A stretch of 64,000 nucleotides of DNA, taken from Cellulomonas palmilytica. Lineage in GTDB: Bacteria > Actinomycetota > Actinomycetes > Actinomycetales > Cellulomonadaceae. The position numbers were made by a program, and so were the translations under genes. The stretch is from assembly GCF_021590045.1 (NCBI RefSeq), contig NZ_CP062221.1:1984001-2048000 (forward strand), read 5' to 3'. Shown here piece by piece: positions 1 to 8,947 of the stretch; the stretch's first letter is position 1, and the number at the start of each line of letters is the position of its first letter. The notes beneath the pieces are model-generated. The model made no database searches. It worked only from the letters and a program-made list of their open reading frames with translations, and had not been told where the DNA came from.

Positions 1-2
1 CG

Positions 3-836
3 CTGCTCGCCGGCCTGGCGTACCCCGTCGGTCGCCAGATCGTCATGTCGATGCAGAAGTACGGGCTCGAGCAGCAGTTCGGTCAGCCCCCGGAGTTCGT
101 CGGGCTGGACAACTTCACGCGCATCTTCACCGACGACAGCCTGTGGGCGGTCGTGCTGCGGTCGGTCGTGTTCTGCCTCGTGAACGCGCTGCTGACGGTC
201 GTCATCGGGCTCGCGCTCGCGCTGCTCATGCGTGCCGTGCACACCGCGGTGCGCCTCGCGCTCCAGGTCTGCCTGCTGCTCGCCTGGGCGATGCCCATGG
301 TCGCGGGCGTCACCGTGTTCAAGTGGCTGTTCGACTACCGCACGGGCGTCGTCAACTGGCTGCTCGTGCGGCTCGGCCTCGACGGCTTCCACAACTTCTC
401 GTGGCTCTCGCAGCCGTTCACGTTCTTCCTCGTCGCGACGCTCGTGATCGTGTGGATGTCGGTGCCGTTCGTCGCGCTGTCGATCTACGCGGGCCTCACC
501 GCGGTGCCCGAGGAGGTGCTCGAGGCCGCGCGCATCGACGGCGCCAACGCGCGCCAGCAGCTGTGGCACGTGCTCCTGCCGATGGTCAAGCCCGTGCTGT
601 CGATCGTCCTGCTGCTGCAGGTCATCTGGGACCTGCGCGTGTTCGCGCAGATCCGCCTGCTGCAGGACGCCGGTGCGCCCGTGTCCGAGACCAACCTGCT
701 CGGCAACTTCATCTACGAGCTCGGCATGAGCCGCCAGGACTTCGGCGGCGCGGCCGCCGTCTCGATCTTCGTCCTGGTGCTCACGATCCTGCTGAGCTGG
801 CCGTACGTCCGCAGTCTCCTGAAGGAGGACGCATGA
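3..836 (+). CDS. Carbohydrate ABC transporter permease, MalF/UgpA type (5' partial)
   Basis: The reading frame is open from the window edge, so the N-terminus lies outside; 277 codons plus stop are visible. It is a very hydrophobic inner-membrane protein with several predicted transmembrane helices. It carries the binding-protein-dependent permease EAA loop (EAARIDGANARQQLW, followed by LLPMVKP at roughly residues 178-200 of the visible part), which contacts the ATPase subunit. It overlaps the next permease gene by 4 bases (ATGA), as expected for a translationally coupled heterodimeric importer. The ROK kinase and nagB downstream suggest an amino sugar or chito-oligosaccharide substrate (inference). 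The binding protein, and nagA if linked, would lie upstream, outside the window. Confidence 0.93.
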   Translation: MLAGLAYPVGRQIVMSMQKYGLEQQFGQPPEFVGLDNFTRIFTDDSLWAVVLRSVVFCLVNALLTVVIGLALALLMRAVHTAVRLALQVCLLLAWAMPMVAGVTVFKWLFDYRTGVVNWLLVRLGLDGFHNFSWLSQPFTFFLVATLVIVWMSVPFVALSIYAGLTAVPEEVLEAARIDGANARQQLWHVLLPMVKPVLSIVLLLQVIWDLRVFAQIRLLQDAGAPVSETNLLGNFIYELGMSRQDFGGAAAVSIFVLVLTILLSWPYVRSLLKEDA

Positions 837-1759
837 GCGCCGTCGCGCCCGCCCAGCCGTCGCGTCCCGCCCCGGTGGCCGACCGGTCCACCGCCGCCCG
901 CAAGCCCCACACCCCGGGCCGGACCCGCCGCCGCGTGCGCGCCGTCGCGCTCGGTGCGCTCGGCATCGCCGCCGCGCTCGTCTGGGTGTTCCCCGTGTAC
1001 TGGATGGTGCTGTCGGCGTTCACGCCCGCGGCCTACCTGCGCGCGTCGACGCCCGAGTTCCTCCCGCTGCACGCGACCGGCGTGAACTTCGCCCGCGTGC
1101 TCGAGGGCGGCGGGTTCACCAACGCGCTGAAGATGAGCCTCGCGGTCACGTCGATCACTGTCGTCGCGGTCCTGGCGTTCGCGTTCCTCGGGGCGCTCGC
1201 CATCAGCCGGTGGCGGTTCCGCGGGCGGCGCTCGTTCGTCCTCGCGGTGCTGTTCATCCAGATGCTGCCCGCCGAGGGGCTGTTCATCGCGCAGTACAAG
1301 ATGCTCGCGGGCGTCCACCTGCTCGACTCGGTCATCGGCGTCTCGGTGCTGTACGTCGCGGCGATCATCCCGTTCACGGTCTGGATGCTGCGCGGGTTCG
1401 TCGCGGGCGTGCCCGCCGAGCTCGAGGAGGCCGCGATGGTCGACGGGCTCTCGCGCACGCAGGCGTTCCTGCGCATCACGTTCCCGCTGCTCGCGCCGGG
1501 GCTCGTGGCCTCGGGCGTGTACGCGTTCCTGCAGGCGTGGAACGAGTTCACGGTCGCGCTCGTCGCGCTGCCGTCGCAGTCCAGCCAGACGCTGCCGCTG
1601 TGGCTGCGCGAGTTCCTGTCGGCGTCCGCGAACCGCGGCGTCGACTGGGGGCAGGTCATGGCCGCCTCGACGCTCATCGCCATCCCGGTGATCGTGTTCT
1701 TCCTGGTCGTGCAGGGCCGCATGACGTCGGGTCTGGTCTCCGGCGCGGTCAAGGGCTGA
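833..1759 (+). CDS. Carbohydrate ABC transporter permease, MalG type
   Basis: This 308-residue protein is the second inner-membrane subunit of the importer. A basic, Pro-rich N-terminal tail of about 40 residues precedes the first membrane helix. About six hydrophobic segments follow, with an EAA loop (EEAAMVDGLSRTQAF then ITFPLLAPG) in the usual place about 90 residues before the C-terminus. The ATG lies inside the stop of the upstream permease (ATGA), with a GAAGGAGGA ribosome site just before it, which fixes the start. No ATPase gene is in the operon. Actinobacterial importers of this class often share a distant MsiK-type ATPase, which is known for the family and inferred here. Confidence 0.95.
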   Translation: MSAVAPAQPSRPAPVADRSTAARKPHTPGRTRRRVRAVALGALGIAAALVWVFPVYWMVLSAFTPAAYLRASTPEFLPLHATGVNFARVLEGGGFTNALKMSLAVTSITVVAVLAFAFLGALAISRWRFRGRRSFVLAVLFIQMLPAEGLFIAQYKMLAGVHLLDSVIGVSVLYVAAIIPFTVWMLRGFVAGVPAELEEAAMVDGLSRTQAFLRITFPLLAPGLVASGVYAFLQAWNEFTVALVALPSQSSQTLPLWLREFLSASANRGVDWGQVMAASTLIAIPVIVFFLVVQGRMTSGLVSGAVKG

Positions 1760-1763
1760 CGCG

Positions 1764-2801
1764 ATGACGGACCAGACGACGGCCGGCCCCGCCACGGGAC
1801 GGCCCCCGACTCCCGCGCGCCCGTCCGCGCGCCCGTCCGTGGGCGTGGACGTGGGCGGGACGAGCACCGTGACGGTCGTGCTCGACGGCGACGGCCGCGT
1901 GGGCGAGCGTGACACCTCGCCCACGCCGAGCGGCGCCGCCGCGATCGCCGCGCACACGGCGCAGGCCGTCCGGCGCACCGCGGCGCGCGCGGGCCTCGCG
2001 CTCGACGACCTCGCGGGTGTCGGGATCGGTGTGCCCGGCGTGGTCGACCCGGGCCCGGGCACAGTCGCGAACGCGGTCAACCTCGGGATCGACGGCAGCG
2101 CGCCGCTCGCCGCGCTCGTCGCGACCGCGCTCGGTGCTGCCGGGCTCGGTGCTGCCGGGCTCGCCGACGACGGCGCGCCGCGCGTCGTCGTCGAGAACGA
2201 CCTCAACGCCGCGGTGCTCGGCGCGGCGCACGTGCTGCACGAGCGGACCGGGACGGCGGTCGACGACCTCGCGTTCATCGCGCTCGGCACCGGGCTCGCC
2301 GCGGGGATCATGCTCGACGGTCGCCTGCGCCGCGGGCCGCACCGCGCCGCGGGGGAGATCGGCCACCTGCGCTACGTGCCCGACGGGCTGCCGTGCAAGT
2401 GCGGTCAGACGGGCTGCCTCGAGCGGTACGGCTCCGGCTCGGCGCTCGACGCCGCGTGGGGCCCGTCGCGCTCGGGCCGGCCCGCGCCCGTGGAGGTGTT
2501 CGAGGCCGCCGCCGCGGGGGACGCGTTCGCGGTGGGGGTGCGCGACGAGTTCGTCGCCGCGGTCGCCGCGGCGGTCCGGGTGCTCGTGCTCACGTGCGAC
2601 GTCGGGCGCGTCGTCATCGGCGGCGGGGTCGCGCAGCTCGGTGAGCCGCTGCTGCGGGCACTCGTCACCGAGCTCGACCGGCAGGCCGCGTCGTCGCCGT
2701 TCCTGGCGGCCGCCGACCTGCCGAGCCGGGTCCAGCTCGCACCCGCGGGGCTGCCCGTGGGTGCCGTCGGGGCGGCGCTCGTCGCCCGGGGAGGTCGTTG
2801 A
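1764..2801 (+). CDS. ROK family sugar kinase (probable N-acetylglucosamine or glucose kinase)
   Basis: This 345-residue cytoplasmic kinase has the ROK layout. A phosphate-binding GVDVGGTSTV motif is near residue 28, an ENDLNAA catalytic-Asp segment near residue 150, and the zinc-binding signature CKCGQTGCLE near residue 212, preceded by the metal-ligand His of GEIGH. There is no N-terminal helix-turn-helix, so it is a kinase rather than a ROK repressor. A 15-base unit is duplicated at 2131-2160 and encodes LGAAG twice in a loop before the active-site Asp; this looks like a recent slippage event. It lies 4 bases after the permease gene and its stop overlaps nagB, so GlcNAc or glucosamine phosphorylation is the best guess. 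Glucose kinase is possible. Confidence 0.88.
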   Translation: MTDQTTAGPATGRPPTPARPSARPSVGVDVGGTSTVTVVLDGDGRVGERDTSPTPSGAAAIAAHTAQAVRRTAARAGLALDDLAGVGIGVPGVVDPGPGTVANAVNLGIDGSAPLAALVATALGAAGLGAAGLADDGAPRVVVENDLNAAVLGAAHVLHERTGTAVDDLAFIALGTGLAAGIMLDGRLRRGPHRAAGEIGHLRYVPDGLPCKCGQTGCLERYGSGSALDAAWGPSRSGRPAPVEVFEAAAAGDAFAVGVRDEFVAAVAAAVRVLVLTCDVGRVVIGGGVAQLGEPLLRALVTELDRQAASSPFLAAADLPSRVQLAPAGLPVGAVGAALVARGGR

Positions 2802-3583
2802 TGGAGGTCGTCATCGCACCCGCGCCGCAGCTCGCGCGGCTCGCGGCCGACGCGGTCGAGCGGCTCGTGCGCCGCCGGCCCGCGGCCGTGCTGGGGCTCG
2901 CCACGGGGTCCAGCCCGCTCGCGGTGTACGACGAGCTCGTGCGCCGCCACCGCGAGGACGGGCTGTCGTTCGCGCACGTGCGCGCGTTCATGCTCGACGA
3001 GTACGTGGGCCTGCCCGCCGACCACCCGCAGCGGTACCGCACCGTCATCGAGGCCGAGATCGCCTCGCGCGTGGACCTCGCGCCGGGCGCCGTGCTCGGG
3101 CCGGACGGCCTGGCCGACGACCTGGCGGCGGCGTGCGCGGACTACGAGCGCGCGATCGCGGACGCGGGCGGCGTGGACCTGCAGCTGCTCGGCATCGGGA
3201 CGGACGGGCACGTCGCGTTCAACGAGCCGGGCTCGTCGCTCGCGTCGCGCACGCGCATCAAGACGCTCACGCGCCAGACGCGCGAGGACAACGCGCGCTT
3301 CTTCGACGACGACGTGGCGCAGGTGCCCACGCACTGCCTCACGCAGGGGCTCGCGACGATCATGTCGGCGCGCCACCTGGTGCTGCTCGCGCAGGGCCGC
3401 GCCAAGGCCGAGGCCGTCCACCAGCTCGTCGAGGGTCCGGTGTCCGCGCTGTGGCCCGCCACGGTCCTGCAGCACCACCCGCACGTCACGGTGCTCGTCG
3501 ACGACGCGGCCGCGAGCCGCCTGCAGCTCGCCGACCACTACCGCGAGACGTACGCCGCCAAGCCCGCGTGGCAGACGCTCTGA
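2801..3583 (+). CDS. nagB: Glucosamine-6-phosphate deaminase
   Basis: NagB converts glucosamine-6-phosphate to fructose-6-phosphate and ammonia, feeding amino sugars into glycolysis. The 260-residue length is normal. Visible motifs are LGLATGSSPL near residue 30 (phosphate loop), the catalytic stretch MLDEYVGL near residue 65, and LLGIGTDGHVAFNEPGS near residue 128 with the active-site Asp and His. I chose ATG at 2801, which overlaps the ROK stop (TGATG) and has GGGGAGG 7 bases upstream. A TTG codon directly before it, at 2798, is possible but worse placed. As the last gene of the importer operon it strongly suggests amino sugar catabolism. Confidence 0.95.
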   Translation: MEVVIAPAPQLARLAADAVERLVRRRPAAVLGLATGSSPLAVYDELVRRHREDGLSFAHVRAFMLDEYVGLPADHPQRYRTVIEAEIASRVDLAPGAVLGPDGLADDLAAACADYERAIADAGGVDLQLLGIGTDGHVAFNEPGSSLASRTRIKTLTRQTREDNARFFDDDVAQVPTHCLTQGLATIMSARHLVLLAQGRAKAEAVHQLVEGPVSALWPATVLQHHPHVTVLVDDAAASRLQLADHYRETYAAKPAWQTL

Positions 3584-3667
3584 GGCGCGCCGGACACGCC
3601 CGGCTGCACGTCCCGGGCCCGTCCCGCTGCGCGAGACCGGCCTCCCGGTCGTGTCGGGCGCGCGACG

Positions 3668-3673
3668 TAGACT
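3668..3673 (+). promoter_or_regulatory. -10 hexamer TAGACT, leaderless promoter of the DUF3039 gene
   Basis: TAGACT lies 7 nt before the ATG at 3681. Transcription would therefore start at or next to the start codon. No Shine-Dalgarno sequence is present, which fits a leaderless mRNA. Confidence 0.6.
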
Positions 3674-3680
3674 GCGCGCC

Positions 3681-4055
3681 ATGAGTGAACCGCAGTTCCC
3701 GCCCGCCGGCCCCGACGACCCGTTCGGCCCGGACCAGGCGACGGGGACGAGCGTCCTCGAGCGCACGGAGACGACCGAGCAGGTCGAGCCGGGCGACCAC
3801 GAGCGGTTCGCGCACTACGTGCGCAAGGAGAAGATCACCGAGTCCGCGGTGACCGGCAAGCCGGTCGTCGCGCTGTGCGGCAAGGTGTGGGTCCCGGGTC
3901 GGGACCCGAACAAGTTCCCCGTGTGCCCCACGTGCAAGCAGATCTACGACGGTCTGCGTCCGCCGCAGGACGGCGACGGGCAGTCCGGCGGTGACGGCGG
4001 CTCCGGTGGCTCGGGCGGCGGGCGCCGCTGGGGCTTCGGGCGCGGCGGGCGTTGA
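3681..4055 (+). CDS. DUF3039 domain-containing protein
   Basis: This 124-residue protein has an acidic N-terminus, then a DUF3039 core at about residues 40-92 (FAHYVRKEKI, GKPVVALCGKVW, PVCPTCK). The core has one Cys in LCGK and a CPTC pair that could bind metal. A Gly/Ser/Arg-rich tail follows. The function is unknown. The family is widespread in actinobacteria. Its stop overlaps the TTG start of the helicase (TTGA), so the two are probably co-translated and may act together (inference). The start is fixed by the leaderless -10 element 7 bases upstream. Confidence 0.9.
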   Translation: MSEPQFPPAGPDDPFGPDQATGTSVLERTETTEQVEPGDHERFAHYVRKEKITESAVTGKPVVALCGKVWVPGRDPNKFPVCPTCKQIYDGLRPPQDGDGQSGGDGGSGGSGGGRRWGFGRGGR

Positions 4056-5863
4056 GCGCCGCCTTCGAACCGTCCACCACGCACGCGTCGACGTCGGCGG
4101 CATCGCACCTGCCGCCGGCCTTCCCGTCGCGTGCGCCCTGGGGGACGGCGGGCAAGCTGCGCGCCTGGCAGGCCGAGGCGCTCGAGCTGTACCGGGCGCG
4201 TGAGCCGCGGGACTTCCTCGCGGTCGCGACGCCGGGTGCGGGCAAGACGACGTTCGCGCTGCGCATCGCCACCGAGCTGCTCGAGCGGCGCGTGGTGCGC
4301 CGCGTGACGGTCGTGGCGCCGACCGACCACCTCAAGCGGCAGTGGGCGGACGCCGCCGCGCGCGTCGGGATCCGGCTGGACCCGAACTTTTCGAACGCGC
4401 AGGGGCGCCACGGTCACGGCTTCGACGGCGTCGCGGTGACGTACGCGCAGGTCGCGAACAAGCCCGCGCTGCACGCCGCGCGCACCACCGCGGCGCGCAC
4501 GCTCGTCATCCTCGACGAGGTGCACCACGGCGGCGACGCGCTGTCCTGGGGCGACGGCGTGCGCGAGGCGTTCGAGGGCGCCGAGCGGCGCCTGGCCCTG
4601 ACGGGCACGCCGTTCCGCTCGGACACCGCCGCGATCCCGTTCGTGACGTACGAGCGTGACGCGCACGGCATCCGCCGTTCGGTCGCGGACTACTCCTACG
4701 GCTACGGCGACGCGCTGCGCGACCACGTCGTGCGCCCGGTGATCTTCCTGTCCTACTCGGGCAGCATGCGCTGGCGCACCAAGTCGGGCGACGAGGTCAG
4801 CGCGCGGCTCGGCGAGGCCATGACCAAGGACATGACCGCGCAGGCGTGGCGCACGGCGCTCGACCCGGGCGGCGAGTGGATCCCCGCGGTCGTCCAGGCC
4901 GCGGACCGCCGCCTGACCGAGGTGCGTCGCAGCGTGCCGGACGCGGGCGCGATGATCATCGCGACCGACCAGACCGACGCGCGCGCGTACGCGGGCCACA
5001 TCGCGCGGATCACGGGCACCTCACCGACCGTCGTGCTGTCCGACGACGACGGCGCGAGCGACAAGATCGACGAGTTCTCGGCCGGCGACTCGCGCTGGCT
5101 CGTCGCGGTGCGCATGGTGTCCGAGGGTGTCGACGTGCCGCGCCTCGCGGTGGGCGTCTACGCGACGAGCACCGCGACGCCGCTGTTCTTCGCGCAGGCC
5201 GTCGGGCGGTTCGTGCGCGCGCGCAAGCGCGGCGAGACCGCGTCGGTGTTCCTGCCGTCGGTCCCGCAGCTGCTCGAGCTCGCCAACACGCTCGAGGCCG
5301 AGCGGGACCACGCGCTCGACCGTCCGAAGACGGCGGAGGAGGAGGGCGCGGGCTACAACCCCGAGGACGCGCTCCTCGCCGCGGCGAACCGCGAGCAGAA
5401 CGGTCCCGACGCGATCGGGTCGGACGGCCTGCAGGGCACGTTCGAGGCGCTCGAGGCGCAGGCGTCGTTCGACCGCGTGCTGTTCGACGGCGGCGAGTTC
5501 GGCACGGGTGCCGAGGTCGGGTCCGACGAGGAGCTCGACTTCCTGGGCCTGCCGGGGCTGCTCGACGCCGACCAGGTGTCCGCGCTGCTGCGCCAGCGCC
5601 AGGCGGACCAGCTCAAGGGCCGCCGCTCGGTGCGCACGGCGGCGCCGGACCTCGAGGAGATGGACCACCGCAAGCAGGCGGAGCTGCGCAAGGAGCTCGC
5701 TCAGCTCGTGGGCGCGTGGTCGCGGCGCAGCGGGCAGCCGCACGGCTCGGTGCACTCGGAGCTGCGGCGCCGGTGCGGGGGGCCGGAGGTCGCGCTCGCG
5801 GACCCGGCGCAGCTCGAGGCGCGGGTCGCGATGCTGCGGGGCTGGTTCGTCGGCAAGCGCTGA
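4052..5863 (+). CDS. DEAD/DEAH-box superfamily 2 helicase
   Basis: This 603-residue protein has both RecA-like helicase domains. Motif I is TPGAGKTT (near residue 70), motif II is DEVHH (near 153), motif III is TGTPFRS (near 187), and motif VI is QAVGRFVRARKR (near 382). A C-terminal extension of about 180 residues is acidic, then Lys/Glu-rich with a possible coiled coil around residues 510-560. The layout resembles restriction-type and UvsW-like DNA translocases more than RNA helicases. No nuclease motif was recognised. The TTG start overlaps the DUF3039 stop (TTGA), and no better-placed ATG exists before the conserved region. The exact role is unknown. Confidence 0.9.
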   Translation: MSAAFEPSTTHASTSAASHLPPAFPSRAPWGTAGKLRAWQAEALELYRAREPRDFLAVATPGAGKTTFALRIATELLERRVVRRVTVVAPTDHLKRQWADAAARVGIRLDPNFSNAQGRHGHGFDGVAVTYAQVANKPALHAARTTAARTLVILDEVHHGGDALSWGDGVREAFEGAERRLALTGTPFRSDTAAIPFVTYERDAHGIRRSVADYSYGYGDALRDHVVRPVIFLSYSGSMRWRTKSGDEVSARLGEAMTKDMTAQAWRTALDPGGEWIPAVVQAADRRLTEVRRSVPDAGAMIIATDQTDARAYAGHIARITGTSPTVVLSDDDGASDKIDEFSAGDSRWLVAVRMVSEGVDVPRLAVGVYATSTATPLFFAQAVGRFVRARKRGETASVFLPSVPQLLELANTLEAERDHALDRPKTAEEEGAGYNPEDALLAAANREQNGPDAIGSDGLQGTFEALEAQASFDRVLFDGGEFGTGAEVGSDEELDFLGLPGLLDADQVSALLRQRQADQLKGRRSVRTAAPDLEEMDHRKQAELRKELAQLVGAWSRRSGQPHGSVHSELRRRCGGPEVALADPAQLEARVAMLRGWFVGKR

Positions 5864-6218
5864 GGCTGCGACCCGGATCGGTCTGTCGCGCACCCGGCGC
5901 GGGGCCTAATCGCTTGACGTTTCCCCTGATCGGGCGACCACACAAGTACCGTCTCAAATCGTGGACGGCTCGCCGACCGCGACCGGCGGAGCGAACCCGC
6001 AGGTCAGGACGGGTGGACGCGCGTCCACATACCAGCGGCACCGTCGCCCGCAAGTCGTGCGCTCGACGTGCCGAACGGGCCGGGGCGGGGGAGTGTTGAC
6101 GTGCTCGAGAGAGCGAGAACCACCAGACCGCTCCACCTGACGAACGGGCGCCCGGACTCCGGGGGAGCCCGCTCCCTCCCGCCGGCAGCCCCCTGCCGGC
6201 CGACGAAAGGGGTACGCG
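5864..6218. other. Intergenic region with a 16-bp palindrome and a leader hairpin
   Basis: No gene was found in these 355 bases. They hold a perfect palindrome at 6013-6028 (GTGGACGCGCGTCCAC). A perfect 8-bp hairpin with a CCCC loop lies at 6181-6200, directly before the ribosome site of the 48-codon membrane protein gene. Two TTGACG sequences (5914 and about 6094) could be -35 elements, but no convincing -10 accompanies them. Confidence 0.5.
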
Positions 6219-6365
6219 ATGCCCTCGTGGCTCATCCTCGTCATCATCGGCGTCGTCCTGCTGATCATCGGCTTCAGCGGCGTCGGTCAGTTCCTCATCT
6301 GGATCGGCCTCGCCGTGCTCGTCGTGAGCCTGATCCTGGCCCTCGCGGGCCGCCGCCGCGTGTAG
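6219..6365 (+). CDS. Small hydrophobic membrane protein, 48 residues
   Basis: The 48 codons encode almost only hydrophobic residues: two membrane segments (about residues 3-21 and 25-43) joined by a short Gly-containing turn, ending in Gly-Arg-Arg-Arg-Val. An AAAGGGG ribosome site lies about 9 bases before the ATG. A strong terminator hairpin follows 43 bases after the stop. Similar tiny hydrophobic proteins of unknown function are common in actinobacteria, and some are stress-induced. I do not recognise a specific family with certainty. The gene is below the usual length cut-off and easily missed. Confidence 0.75.
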   Translation: MPSWLILVIIGVVLLIIGFSGVGQFLIWIGLAVLVVSLILALAGRRRV

Positions 6366-6408
6366 CGACGCGACCACGGCCGGAGCACCACGCCCGGCCG
6401 GCACGACT

Positions 6409-6445
6409 CGACGGACGTCGACCCTGCGGGGGTCGGCGTCCGTCG
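6409..6445. terminator. Bidirectional intrinsic-type terminator hairpin
   Basis: A 16-bp stem (one G-U pair) with a 5-nt loop lies between the convergent 48-codon gene and pncB. No long T-run follows, as is usual in high-GC actinobacteria. Confidence 0.7.
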
Positions 6446-6486
6446 TGCGTCAGGGGGCGTGCCTCGGAGGTCTGAGGGGGTCGGCG

Positions 6487-7854
6487 TCAGGCCAACGTCA
6501 GCGCCACGGTCGGCACGGCCGCCTCGTCGGCCGACAGGCGACGCGCGCCGCGCGGCAGCTCGGCACGCGACTCGCGGTGCCGCTGCGCCGCGGCGGTGAC
6601 GCCCTGCGGTCCCGTCCACCGGGCGTCGACCTCGCCCTCGACGACGAGCGGGACGTGCAGCGGGCGCAGCTCACCCGGGCCGTCGTCGCCGGCGAACGCC
6701 GCACGCGCCGCCTCCGCCGACGCCGAGACCTCGCGCACGCGCTCGTCGCGACCGCCGACCAGCACCTCCTCGACGTCGCGCCCCTCGACCGTGCGCCGGG
6801 CGGCGGCCTTGCGACCGCCGACGCTCGTCTTCGCGGTCGACGCCTTGGCGACCGGCTGCATGACGCCGTCGCGGTCCTCCCGCGCGACGAGCTTGTAGAC
6901 CATGCCGCACGTGGGCGCGCCCGAGCCGGTGACGACCGACGTCCCGACGCCGTAGGAGTCGACGGGCGCGACGGCGAGCGCCGCGATGGCGTGCTCGTCC
7001 AGGTCGGAGGTCACGGTGATCTTCACGGACCGCGCCCCGGCGGCGTCGAGCTGCGCACGCACCTCCTGCGCGAGCGAGGCCAGGTCGCCCGAGTCGAGCC
7101 GCACCGCTCCGAGCGACGTCCCTGCGGCCTCGAGCGCCGCCGCGACGCCACGCTTCACGTCGTACGTGTCGACCAGGAGCGTGGTGCCCACGCCGAGCGC
7201 GTCGACCTGCGACGCGAACGCGGCCGCCTCGTCGTCGTGCAGCAGCGTGAACGCGTGCGCGGCCGTGCCGATCGTCGGGATGCCGTAGCGCCGCCCGGCC
7301 TCGAGGTTCGACGTGCCCGCGAACCCGGCGACAGCCGCCGCGCGCGCCGCCGCGACGCCCGCCCACTCGTGCGCGCGCCGCGAGCCCATCTCGAGGCACG
7401 GCCGGTCGAGCGCGGCGCTCGTCATGCGTGAGGCCGCGGACGCGACCGCCGAGTCGTAGTTGAGGACGGACAGCACGAGCGTCTCGAGCAGCACCGCCTC
7501 GGCGAACGTCCCGTCGACGACGAGCACGGGGGACTGGGGGAAGAACACCTCGCCCTCGGCGTACCCGACGACGGACCCGGTGAACCGGTAGCCCGCGAGG
7601 AACTCGAGCGTCGCGTCGTCGACCACGCGCTCGTCGGCGAGCCAGTCGAGCTCGGCCGCGCCGAACCGGAACCGCTCGAGCTCCTCCAGCACGCGACCCG
7701 TCCCGGCGACCACGCCGTACCGCCGACCGGGTGGCAGGCGACGGGTGAAGACCTCGAACACGCACCGCCGCCGGGCCGTGCCGTCACGCAGCGCGGCCTG
7801 GAGCATGGTCAGCTCGTACCGATCTGTCAGGAGTGCGCTCGTGGCCTGCGTCAT
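6487..7854 (-). CDS. pncB: Nicotinate phosphoribosyltransferase
   Basis: PncB joins nicotinate to phosphoribosyl pyrophosphate to make nicotinate mononucleotide in NAD salvage. The 455-residue protein begins with the typical [11 protein letters not shown]. It contains the [14 protein letters not shown] segment, the EMGSRRAHE active-site region (His near residue 155), [23 protein letters not shown], and RLDSGDL with the phosphate-binding VTSDLDE that follows. ATG at 7854 is preferred over the GTG two codons upstream, because a TACCGT -10 element lies exactly 6 bases before it (leaderless). It is divergent from clpS, an arrangement I recall as common in actinobacteria. Confidence 0.95.
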   Translation of the reverse strand: MTQATSALLTDRYELTMLQAALRDGTARRRCVFEVFTRRLPPGRRYGVVAGTGRVLEELERFRFGAAELDWLADERVVDDATLEFLAGYRFTGSVVGYAEGEVFFPQSPVLVVDGTFAEAVLLETLVLSVLNYDSAVASAASRMTSAALDRPCLEMGSRRAHEWAGVAAARAAAVAGFAGTSNLEAGRRYGIPTIGTAAHAFTLLHDDEAAAFASQVDALGVGTTLLVDTYDVKRGVAAALEAAGTSLGAVRLDSGDLASLAQEVRAQLDAAGARSVKITVTSDLDEHAIAALAVAPVDSYGVGTSVVTGSGAPTCGMVYKLVAREDRDGVMQPVAKASTAKTSVGGRKAAARRTVEGRDVEEVLVGGRDERVREVSASAEAARAAFAGDDGPGELRPLHVPLVVEGEVDARWTGPQGVTAAAQRHRESRAELPRGARRLSADEAAVPTVALTLA

Positions 7855-7860
7855 GGCCAC

Positions 7861-7866
7861 ACGGTA
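7861..7866 (-). promoter_or_regulatory. -10 hexamer TACCGT, leaderless promoter of pncB
   Basis: The hexamer lies 6 nt before the ATG at 7854 on the minus strand. It shares a region of under 35 bp with the divergent clpS promoter. Confidence 0.55.
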
Positions 7867-7894
7867 GGCCGAAGCACCATCGCCGCGCGCTGCC

Positions 7895-7900
7895 TAGAGT
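7895..7900 (+). promoter_or_regulatory. -10 hexamer TAGAGT, leaderless promoter of clpS
   Basis: The hexamer lies 7 nt before the GTG at 7908. There is no ribosome site. Confidence 0.6.
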
Positions 7901-7907
7901 GGTCCCC

Positions 7908-8201
7908 GTGAGCTCGGCACCGCACCTCGACGAGGCCGTCGCCTCCGACACGCAGGCGGAGGTCGACGACCCCTGGGTGACGATCGTGTGGAACGACCCG
8001 GTCAACCTCATGACCTACGTGACGTACGTGTTCGAGACGTACTTCGGGCACCCCCGCACGGTCGCGGAGCAGCTCATGCGGCGCGTGCACACCGAAGGCC
8101 GGGCGGTCGTGTCGCGCGGCACGCTCGAGGCGATGGAGGTCGACGTGCAGGCGATGCACGGGTTCGGGCTGTGGGCGACCCTGCAGCGCAGCGGACGCTG
8201 A
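7908..8201 (+). CDS. clpS: ATP-dependent Clp protease adaptor ClpS
   Basis: ClpS binds N-degron substrates and passes them to the ClpA/ClpC unfoldase. The 97-residue protein has a short variable tail, then the conserved core beginning with WNDPVNLM (near residue 28) and continuing through [17 protein letters not shown]. The Asn-Asp pair and the Met that line the N-end pocket are present. GTG at 7908 is chosen because the -10 element lies 7 bases upstream. The stop overlaps the ATG of the DUF2017 gene (TGATG). The clpS-DUF2017 pairing is typical of actinobacteria and suggests a linked function in proteolysis (inference). Confidence 0.95.
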   Translation: MSSAPHLDEAVASDTQAEVDDPWVTIVWNDPVNLMTYVTYVFETYFGHPRTVAEQLMRRVHTEGRAVVSRGTLEAMEVDVQAMHGFGLWATLQRSGR

Positions 8202-8947
8202 TGCGCGGGTTCGTCGCACGTCAGCACGAGTACGTGGCGCGGCTCGACGCCGACGAGCGCGCGGTGCTCGCGGGCATCGCGTCCGAGGTCGCGGTGCTGC
8301 TCGGCGCGGAGAAGTTCCGCACGGCGGGTCGGCTGCGCGCGGACGCGGGCACGGGCGCCGAGGGGTCCGACGAGACCGCCGACGACGACGAGCTCGCCGA
8401 CGAGCCGCCGCTGCACGCGCTCGGCTGGCCGTGGCAGCGGCCCGTCGAGGCGCCGACGGACCCCGCGGTGCGCCGGATCCTGCCGGACGCGAGCGACGAC
8501 CCGGAGCAGGCCGCGGAGTTCCGTCGGCTGACCGACGCGGACCTGCGGGCGCGCAAGATCGCGGGGCTGCGCACGTGGTGGCACGCGCTGCGCACGCCGG
8601 GCGGTCGGCAGGGTGACGCGGTGGCGATCACGGCGGCGGAGGCACCCGCGGTCGCGGCCGCGATGACGGACGTGCGGATCGTGCTGGCCGACCGGCTCGG
8701 GATCCGCACCGACGAGGACGGCGAGCGCATCTACTCCGAGCTGCAGGCCCCGTCGCCCGCCGACGGCCCGGGTCCGGACGGCGGGGAGGCCGCTGCGGTC
8801 CGACGCGCGTTCGTGGGCGTGTACGCGATGCTCTCGGAGCTGCAGGAGACGCTCGTCGTCGCGATGCTCGCGCGGGCCCGCTCACGTGACACGACACACG
8901 GCCGCCCGGGCTCCGGCCCGGACGGTCGCGCCGGATCCGCGGGCTAG
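8201..8947 (+). CDS. DUF2017 family protein
   Basis: This 248-residue, mostly helical, acidic cytoplasmic protein starts [19 protein letters not shown]. It has an Asp/Glu-rich insert at about residues 50-65 and the conserved [25 protein letters not shown] segment in the middle. DUF2017 members lie beside clpS in many actinobacteria, and their function is not known. The ATG overlaps the clpS stop. The TAGGCT -10 element of murI sits inside the last codons of this gene. Confidence 0.88.
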   Translation: MRGFVARQHEYVARLDADERAVLAGIASEVAVLLGAEKFRTAGRLRADAGTGAEGSDETADDDELADEPPLHALGWPWQRPVEAPTDPAVRRILPDASDDPEQAAEFRRLTDADLRARKIAGLRTWWHALRTPGGRQGDAVAITAAEAPAVAAAMTDVRIVLADRLGIRTDEDGERIYSELQAPSPADGPGPDGGEAAAVRRAFVGVYAMLSELQETLVVAMLARARSRDTTHGRPGSGPDGRAGSAG

